From: CAZRGV01 sp964599655
GTDB lineage: Bacteria; Planctomycetota; Planctomycetia; Isosphaerales; Isosphaeraceae
Length of the DNA: 13,974 nt
Assembly: GCA_964599655.1 (NCBI GenBank)
Contig: CAZRGV010000144.1
Location: 1 to 13,974 of the forward strand
Direction of reading: 5' to 3'
Below, piece by piece: positions 7,564 through 12,394 of this stretch. The position numbers and the translations under genes were made by a program. The notes below the pieces were generated by a model, which made no database searches, was not told the origin of the DNA, and saw only the letters and a list, made by a program, of their open reading frames with translations. How positions within the stretch are numbered: position 1 is the first letter of the stretch; the number at the start of each line of letters is the position of its first letter.

Positions 7564-8625
7564 ATGGACGCGGAAAAACGACGGAGAGGGTGGCGAGGGT
7601 TCACCCTGATCGAGCTGCTGGTGGTCATCGCGATCATCGGAGTGTTGATCGGGCTGTTGATGCCGGCGGTGCAGGCGGCCCGGGAGGCGGCGAGGCGGGC
7701 CCAGTGCGTGAACCACCTGAAGCAGCTTGGGCTGGCGATGGCCAACTACGAGTCGTCGATCGGCGTCTTCCCGCCGGCGTATGTTGGCGACCCGAAGGCG
7801 GTCGGATCGGCATACGGGATCCCCTACCCGGACGGAAACGTGAACACGCTGCCGGGTTTTGCCTGGGGGACCTTGATCCTCCCTTACATGGAGCAATCGC
7901 CGCTTTACGCAAGCTTCAACGTGAACCTGCCTTGCTGGGCGCCGGATAACACCACGTCGGCCCAGGTGAAGCTCACGACGTTCCTTTGCCCGTCATCGGT
8001 CGGGCCGGGCGATGGGTTTGCGCTGCACCGGTATTCCAACGGCGATGCGACCAATCCGAACGACGCGGGGCCGTTCTCGCCGGAGATCAAGTTCGCCCAC
8101 AGCCATTACGTCACCAACGCGGGTATCAACCAACCCTGGGGTCGGCCGATGGCGTACTCGTACGACTTCGACGTGCCTGAGCCCATTCCCAACGCGCCGA
8201 CCTGTGTGATCAACGGCCCGTTCTACCGGAACTCGCACACGAAGGTGGCCGACGTGACGGACGGGCTCTCGAACACGGTCTTTCTGGGCGAGCGGACGTC
8301 GAGGCTGGCGGATGCGACCTGGGTGGGCGTGGTACCCTTCGCGAGCGTTCCGCCCAAGCCGGGCTGGCCGTCGGACCCGAACAGCGGTGGCGACCTGGTC
8401 GGCTGCCACAGCGGCCCCGACGTGCACGACCATCCGCAGGTGATCATCCACGCGCCGAATCACCCGTTCGGCCACACCGACGAGATGTATTCCGACCATG
8501 GCCGCGGCTGCAACGTCCTGTTCGGCGACGGCTCGGTGCGGTTCATCAAGGAGACGATTTATCCCTGGACCTGGGTTGGCCTCTCGACCCGCAACAACGG
8601 CGAGGCGATCCGCAACGTGGACTGA
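7564..8625 (+). CDS. DUF1559 domain protein with type IV prepilin-like N-terminus (planctomycete family)
   Basis: The 353-aa product starts with a short basic leader and a prepilin peptidase site, G12|F13-T-L-I-E17. E17 is the conserved Glu5 of the mature pilin, and a hydrophobic helix follows (LLVVIAIIGVLIGLLMPAV) with the typical QAAREAARRAQC continuation. The DUF1559 body runs to the end. Near the C-terminus is an exact H-X9-DG motif (H312, D322-G323, in FGDGSVRFI), followed by LSTRNNGEAI. This architecture is very common and many-copied in Planctomycetes. The proteins are probably exported, pseudopilin-like surface or periplasmic subunits, but their role is not established. It is the first gene of a likely operon: the lipoprotein starts 34 bases after its stop. 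The start is set by a perfect ribosome site. Confidence 0.95.
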   Translation: MDAEKRRRGWRGFTLIELLVVIAIIGVLIGLLMPAVQAAREAARRAQCVNHLKQLGLAMANYESSIGVFPPAYVGDPKAVGSAYGIPYPDGNVNTLPGFAWGTLILPYMEQSPLYASFNVNLPCWAPDNTTSAQVKLTTFLCPSSVGPGDGFALHRYSNGDATNPNDAGPFSPEIKFAHSHYVTNAGINQPWGRPMAYSYDFDVPEPIPNAPTCVINGPFYRNSHTKVADVTDGLSNTVFLGERTSRLADATWVGVVPFASVPPKPGWPSDPNSGGDLVGCHSGPDVHDHPQVIIHAPNHPFGHTDEMYSDHGRGCNVLFGDGSVRFIKETIYPWTWVGLSTRNNGEAIRNVD

Positions 8626-8659
8626 GATCCCTTTCACCTTCGGATCGGATTCCAGAGAA

Positions 8660-8965
8660 ATGAACACGCGATTCAGAACAACGACGGGCGTGATGTTGCT
8701 GCTCGTGGCCGGCTGCGGGCCGTCGCAGATCGGGCCAGACCGGGAGGCGTTCAAGACCGTGGACGCGATGTACACGGCGGTCTCGCTACGAGAGCCCGTG
8801 CAGCTCGGGCGGTGCGAGGCGACGTTCCGGGCGCTGAAGTCGGCTGGCAAGCTGCCGGAGCCCGCCTACAATGAGCTGAACTCGATTGCCGAGGAGGCGA
8901 AGGGCGGACATTGGGAATCCGCCCAGCTCCGACTGCACGACTTCATGCAAGGCCAGCACCGATGA
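8660..8965 (+). CDS. Small lipoprotein of unknown function (101 aa)
   Basis: The product has a basic N-terminus, a hydrophobic core and a lipobox ending L-V-A-G-C19, so it should be cut and lipidated at C19. The mature part of about 83 residues is mainly helical, with conserved-looking charged stretches, and matches no domain I recognise. Small lipoproteins directly behind DUF1559 genes are a familiar arrangement in planctomycetes. The gene starts 34 bases after the DUF1559 stop, and its own stop overlaps the next start as ATGA (8962-8965), so the lipoprotein and the transporter are probably translated together. Its ribosome site is weak (AGAG). A role as a partner or anchor for the pilin-like protein is inferred from position only. 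Confidence 0.8.
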   Translation: MNTRFRTTTGVMLLLVAGCGPSQIGPDREAFKTVDAMYTAVSLREPVQLGRCEATFRALKSAGKLPEPAYNELNSIAEEAKGGHWESAQLRLHDFMQGQHR

Positions 8966-10095
8966 CCGAGCCGGACGCGACGCACGCCGCCAGTATGGCC
9001 GACCAGAGCCACTGGGACCACCACCTCGCCGACGAGGTCGATGCCGCCTACCTGTACCGGGAGTTGGCCGCCGTTGAGCGCGACCCAAAGCGTCGCACGT
9101 TGTTCGAGCGGCTGGCGGAGGTCGAGTCGCGCCACGTCGAGCGATGGACGGAGCTCTTCGCCGAACACGGCCGGCCCGTGCCCGATCATCGGCCGACGAG
9201 GCGGGCCAAACTGCTGGCCTGGCTGGCGAAGCGGTTCGGGCCGGGTTCGATCTTGCCCTGGATCCTGGCCGAGGAGGGGCGCGAGGTGCAGGCGTATCTT
9301 CGCCTGGCGCGCAAAGCGGCCGAGCCCGGAACGCGCCAGGCGGCCTCGGCCATTGCCGCCGAATCGGCCGATCATGCCCGGGAACTTGCCGGTGTGATCG
9401 GTCGAAGTGCCGAGCCCTGGCACTCGGCCTCCAGCGGCGGCTACCTGCGGAGCATCGTTTACGGCTTCAACGACGGCCTGACGGCCAACTTCGGCCTGGT
9501 GGCGGGCGTCATCGGCGCGAGCGCGCCGGCGCATTTCGTCATCATCACGGGCATCGCCGGCACGGTCGCCGACGCTCTCTCGATGGGCTCCAGCGGCTAC
9601 CTCGCCGCCAAGAGCGAGGCCGAGGTCCATGCCCACGAAATCGAGATGGAGCGGGTCGAGCTTCAGCTCATGCCCGAGGTCGAAGAGGATGAACTCGCCC
9701 TGATCTACGAGGCCAAGGGGATGAGCCCCGAACAGGCCCGTGAGACGGCCCATGCCTTGATGGAGAACCCGAAGCAGGCTCTCGAAACCAAGGTGGCCGA
9801 GGAGTTGCAGATCAGCGGGGCGAGTGTTACCCCCTTGAAGGACGGTCTGATCACCGGCACCGCCACGGCCATCGGTGCCTTCATCCCGATCCTGCCGTTT
9901 CTGATCCTGTCCTCTTGGCCGGCCCTCTGGATTTCGCTGACGATCAGCATGCTGGCCCACTTCGGCGTCGGCGCGGCGCGAAGCGTTTTCACGGGCCGGG
10001 GTCTTTGGGTCAGCGGTCGCGACATGTTCCTCGTTGGCCTGGGCGTGGCGGCGGTCGGCTACATCATCGGCGAGGGGCTCAAGCGACTGCTCTGA
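8962..10095 (+). CDS. mbfA: MbfA-like fusion: ferritin-like (rubrerythrin) domain plus VIT1/CCC1 iron/manganese transporter
   Basis: The 377-aa protein joins two domains. Residues 18-150 look like a soluble ferritin-like helical bundle with Glu/His pairs such as E55-S-R-H58 and E134/H138 and further acids at E25, E34 and E105/E108, suited to a di-iron site. Residues 160-377 form a VIT1/CCC1 membrane domain. It has the signature YGFNDGLTANFGLVAG (from Y166), then ADALSMGSSGYLAAKSEAEV, a Glu/Met-rich cytosolic metal-binding segment and later helices with IGAFIPILPF. MbfA proteins of alphaproteobacteria have this plan and export iron from the cell, lowering iron and peroxide stress. The same role is inferred here. 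ATG 8962 overlaps the lipoprotein stop by ATGA and has AAGG nine bases upstream. An ATG at 8911 would lie inside the lipoprotein gene and add an unlikely Arg/Pro-rich leader. Confidence 0.9.
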   Translation: MTEPDATHAASMADQSHWDHHLADEVDAAYLYRELAAVERDPKRRTLFERLAEVESRHVERWTELFAEHGRPVPDHRPTRRAKLLAWLAKRFGPGSILPWILAEEGREVQAYLRLARKAAEPGTRQAASAIAAESADHARELAGVIGRSAEPWHSASSGGYLRSIVYGFNDGLTANFGLVAGVIGASAPAHFVIITGIAGTVADALSMGSSGYLAAKSEAEVHAHEIEMERVELQLMPEVEEDELALIYEAKGMSPEQARETAHALMENPKQALETKVAEELQISGASVTPLKDGLITGTATAIGAFIPILPFLILSSWPALWISLTISMLAHFGVGAARSVFTGRGLWVSGRDMFLVGLGVAAVGYIIGEGLKRLL

Positions 10096-10119
10096 GCGCG
10101 ATTCCTTGCCATATTGCGG

Positions 10120-10155
10120 GTTATGCCGTGCTTCGTCCACCCAACGAGGGGACGG
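10120..10155 (+). repeat. 36-base direct repeat, copy 1
   Basis: This unit begins GTTATGCCGTGCTTCGTCCA and ends CGAGGGGACGG. It recurs at 10323-10358 with one mismatch in 36 bases. Within it CGTCC and GGACG can pair to form a small hairpin. The two copies flank a block of inverted repeats. Confidence 0.9.
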
Positions 10156-10163
10156 TCGGGTGG

Positions 10164-10272
10164 CACAGGTGGCTTGTCCACCAGTGCTCCGGTCGCAGCC
10201 ACTGGTGGGTGGCACTGGTGGCTGGTCCACCAGTGCTCCGGTCCGCAGACACTGGCGGGCGAGCCGCCAGTG
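10164..10272. repeat. Cluster of alternating inverted-repeat arms (three hairpins)
   Basis: Three hairpins with nine-base arms and five-base loops occur here. Hairpin 1 is CACAGGTGG (10164-10172) with CCACCAGTG (10178-10186), one mismatch. Hairpin 2 is CACTGGTGG (10213-10221) with CCACCAGTG (10227-10235), perfect. Hairpin 3 is CACTGGCGG (10250-10258) with CCGCCAGTG (10264-10272), perfect. An extra arm, CACTGGTGG, lies at 10200-10208. Arms are joined by a spacer close to CTCCGGTCGCAG, itself repeated. The block lies in a 395-base gap between genes and looks like a REP-type palindromic element array. It may also end transcription of the operon before it. Confidence 0.85.
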
Positions 10273-10322
10273 GCACCCATTCCGAAGGAACGTCGCCTAA
10301 CCGGGTCCGCTGAAGCTTTTGT

Positions 10323-10358
10323 GTTATGCCGTGCTTCGTCCACCCCACGAGGGGACGG
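10323..10358 (+). repeat. 36-base direct repeat, copy 2
   Basis: This is the second copy of the 10120-10155 unit, in the same orientation and 203 bases downstream. It differs only at one base (CACCCC where copy 1 has CACCCA). Such close identity in noncoding DNA points to recent duplication or a mobile or dispersed element. Confidence 0.9.
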
Positions 10359-10389
10359 ACCCGCGCGTTTGGGCGGGACAAAGCTGCGG

Positions 10390-10417
10390 TTGCCAGAAAA
10401 CGGCGGACCCGTAAGAT
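10390..10417 (+). promoter_or_regulatory. Likely promoter of the repeat lipoprotein gene
   Basis: TTGCCA (10390-10395, five of six to TTGACA) and TAAGAT (10412-10417, four of six to TATAAT) are spaced by 16 bases. The implied start of transcription is about 65-70 bases before ATG 10491. Confidence 0.4.
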
Positions 10418-10490
10418 ACGCGCGTTCCCGTCGGTCTTTGGCGGGGTCAAGCCTCCCAGGACGTTCTACTCGAACGGAGTCGTAGAACCC

Positions 10491-11144
10491 ATGCACACGC
10501 CCTTCCGATCCTGGACGGTTCGCCTTTCGATGGTGGCCTTGACGGTGTCGCTCGCCGGCTGCCAGTCCGGTGAGACATCCACCCCGGCGAGAGCCCCGGC
10601 GGCGGAGCCGACCGCGGCACAGGTCCCGACCACTCCGGTCCCGGCCCCGGTTTCCAACGCGGCTCCGGCGGCCACGGCCGAGGCCCTCTCAACGCCGACG
10701 CCGCCTCCGCTGACGCCGCCGTCGAATCTCAAGGCCAGTGCCGAACAGGCCATTCACGAGGTCGACAACAGCCTTCAGCGGACCTCGGGTATCGCCGCGC
10801 TCCAGGGTGAGGTTCAGCAGGCAACCTCGCGGATTCAGGATCAGGTGAAGGGGGCCGCGGGCGATCTTCAGGACCAGGCCCAGCAGACTGTCGGCGAGGT
10901 CGAGACCGGCCTGCTCCAGTCGATCGACGAGGTCAAGCAAGGGGCCCAGCAGACCGTCGGCGAGGTCAAGGGTGGCGTTCTCGGGACGGTCGAGGAGGTC
11001 AAGGGTCAGGCCCGGCAGGCGGTTGGCGGCGTCAAGAAGAACGTCGAGCAGCAGGCGACCTCGATCAAGCAAGACCTCAGGAACTCGGCCGAAAAACTCA
11101 AGGACAGGGCCCTGAACGACCTGTTCGGCCCGAAGAAGAAGTAA
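10491..11144 (+). CDS. Lipoprotein with 11/22-residue amphipathic helical repeats
   Basis: The 217-aa product has a lipoprotein signal (L-A-G-C24), so it should be anchored by lipid at C24. Residues 25 to about 85 are Pro/Ala/Thr-rich and probably an extended spacer. From about 108 to 195 the sequence forms four 22-residue repeats, each made of two 11-residue units, such as AQQTVGEVETG, LLQSIDEVKQG, AQQTVGEVKGG and VLGTVEEVKGQ. This resembles LEA-group, YtxH-like or apolipoprotein-like helices that lie on membranes or form coiled coils. The DNA of two repeats is nearly identical (10878-10901 and 10944-10967, one mismatch), so the repeats grew by duplication. The tail is Lys-rich (FGPKKK). I chose ATG 10491 for its lipobox and GGAG at 10476-10479. 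In-frame ATG 10326 lies in the noncoding repeat. Role unknown; an envelope tether or stress protein is possible. Confidence 0.8.
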   Translation: MHTPFRSWTVRLSMVALTVSLAGCQSGETSTPARAPAAEPTAAQVPTTPVPAPVSNAAPAATAEALSTPTPPPLTPPSNLKASAEQAIHEVDNSLQRTSGIAALQGEVQQATSRIQDQVKGAAGDLQDQAQQTVGEVETGLLQSIDEVKQGAQQTVGEVKGGVLGTVEEVKGQARQAVGGVKKNVEQQATSIKQDLRNSAEKLKDRALNDLFGPKKK

Positions 11145-11172
11145 GCTCCTCATTGGGGCCACCAACGCGATG

Positions 11173-11213
11173 GGTCCCGGTTCGCGCGGGCGCTTGCTCG
11201 CGCCACCGGGACC
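11173..11213. terminator. Nested hairpin between the repeat lipoprotein and creatininase-family genes
   Basis: An outer perfect stem GGTCCCGG (11173-11180) with CCGGGACC (11206-11213) encloses an inner stem GGCGC (11189-11193) with GCGCC (11200-11204) and a six-base loop. It begins 29 bases after the lipoprotein stop, so it may end that transcript, though no T-run follows. The loop contains TTGCTC, which also reads as a -35 element for the next gene. Confidence 0.4.
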
Positions 11214-11222
11214 GGCTACCTT
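11194..11222 (+). promoter_or_regulatory. Possible promoter of the creatininase-family gene
   Basis: TTGCTC (11194-11199) and TACCTT (11217-11222) are spaced by exactly 17 bases, about 75 bases before ATG 11298. The -35 element falls in the loop of a hairpin, so hairpin formation and promoter use may exclude each other. Confidence 0.35.
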
Positions 11223-11297
11223 GAGGCCCGACGTCGAGACTCCCTCGATCCACCAACGCGTCTGACACCCGAATGACCGACGGAGGGCGGACCGATC

Positions 11298-12134
11298 ATG
11301 CGACACGCCAGCCTCCTGGGATTGCTCGCGCTGGTTCTGAGCGCGGCGGCCGCGACCCTCGCGGCCCATCGCGACGATCCCGACAACGTGCTGACCCGCG
11401 ACCTGTCCGACATCAACTGGATGGACGTCAAGCAGGTTGTCCCTTCGAAGTGTGACACGGTGCTGCTGCCCACCGGTACGCTCGAACCGCACGGCGTGAT
11501 CAACAACGGGGCCGATATCACCGCGCCGGTGGCGATCGCGAAGTCAATCGCCCGCGAGGTCAACGCCATGATCGCGCCGGTCATTCCGTATGGCGTCACG
11601 GGAAGCATGGACGCCTTCCCCGGTTCGTTCTCGATCTCAGAGCCCGCCTATCGCGCCTATGTCGGCGATGTGCTTCGAGGACTCGTCAAATGCGGATTCA
11701 AGAACCTCATTATCATCAACGGCCACGGCGGTCCTCAGACGACTATCCTCAACGAGGTGGCACGTGAGGTCGGCCAGGAAAAAAAGGTCCGCACCCTGGT
11801 GATCAACTGGTGGGGCTACGCCTCCGACGTGACGCTCGAGGTCTTCGGCGAGGACGGCGGCCACGCCGGCTGGAACGAGACAGCCTTCATCCAGGCCATC
11901 GACAAGTCGCTTGTGCATCCCGAGAAGTACAACAACGATCTCGCGACTCCCAATGCCCCGCCCGGCACCTACTCGGCCTACCCGGCCCCGTCATCGATCG
12001 GCCTGTACAAGCCGGGGCAAGGATTTCCCAGGTTCGACCAGAAGAAGGCGGACGAGTATTTCCAGAAGGTGAACGCCAAGGTGGCCGGCTTGATCGTCGA
12101 GATGCGGCGCAAGTGGGACATGGCGGGCCTCTGA
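11298..12134 (+). CDS. Secreted creatininase-family metal-dependent amidohydrolase
   Basis: The 278-aa product has a signal peptide (residues 1-23, cut near LAA) and then a creatininase-family fold. Family members hydrolyse cyclic or formyl amides using a two-metal centre. Likely metal ligands are E63 and H65 in PTGTLEPHG, D73 in NNGAD, H143 in NGHGG and E194 in GHAGWNET. The LEPHG block stands where many relatives have xEQHG. The NGHGG form, not NGHYE of true creatininase, places it with the broader family (deformylase/MftE-like relatives), so creatinine is not necessarily the substrate. Export is unusual for the well-studied cytosolic members. ATG 11298 has GGAGG at 11282-11286. It is flanked by hairpins and probably transcribed alone. 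Confidence 0.88.
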   Translation: MRHASLLGLLALVLSAAAATLAAHRDDPDNVLTRDLSDINWMDVKQVVPSKCDTVLLPTGTLEPHGVINNGADITAPVAIAKSIAREVNAMIAPVIPYGVTGSMDAFPGSFSISEPAYRAYVGDVLRGLVKCGFKNLIIINGHGGPQTTILNEVAREVGQEKKVRTLVINWWGYASDVTLEVFGEDGGHAGWNETAFIQAIDKSLVHPEKYNNDLATPNAPPGTYSAYPAPSSIGLYKPGQGFPRFDQKKADEYFQKVNAKVAGLIVEMRRKWDMAGL

Positions 12135-12269
12135 CCTAGACGCGCCCGTCACCCGTCCGGAACCCGTGGTCGATCCCGGCGCGTCAACGAGCCGCATCGC
12201 GAGCGATGTCGGATCGCGAGTGATGGAACGGGAGCCCTTGCCCTTGCGCCCCAGGAGAATGGTCCAATG

Positions 12270-12288
12270 TCCCGGAAAACCTCCGGGA
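12270..12288. terminator. Hairpin downstream of the creatininase-family gene
   Basis: TCCCGGA (12270-12276) and TCCGGGA (12282-12288) form a perfect seven-base stem with a five-base loop, 136 bases after the stop. Only a short ATCTGG follows, so terminator function is uncertain. The rest of the 260-base gap (12135-12394) shows no gene, only a near-repeat ATCGCGAGYGAT at about 12196-12224. Confidence 0.4.
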
Positions 12289-12316
12289 ATCTGGCACCGG
12301 ATACGATCGGATCGGG

Positions 12317-12344
12317 TATCCTGACGTTGTCGAGTGTCGCGACA
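12317..12344 (+). promoter_or_regulatory. Possible -10 element and adjoining palindrome before the last gene
   Basis: TATCCT (12317-12322) could be a -10 element, with a poor CTGGCA 20 bases upstream. A perfect ten-base palindrome TGTCGCGACA (12335-12344) lies just past the expected transcription start, a position typical of an operator. Both are weak calls. Confidence 0.25.
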
Positions 12345-12394
12345 GAAAGGGCCGCGCTCGAGCTCCTCCGAGTTCTTCCCCCCGGGAGGCCGCG

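Noticed and set aside
8866..10230. 454-codon minus-strand frame opposite the MbfA-like gene
   Set aside because: The plus strand encodes a recognisable two-domain protein over the same bases. The antisense product is low-complexity and runs into the intergenic repeats.
10120..10358. CRISPR array
   Set aside because: Only two copies of the direct repeat exist, 203 bases apart, with palindromes between them, no regular spacers and no cas genes.
10689..11492. Minus-strand Leu-rich frame opposite the repeat lipoprotein
   Set aside because: Its apparent Leu/Asp repeats simply mirror the coding repeats on the plus strand, and it crosses into the next gene.
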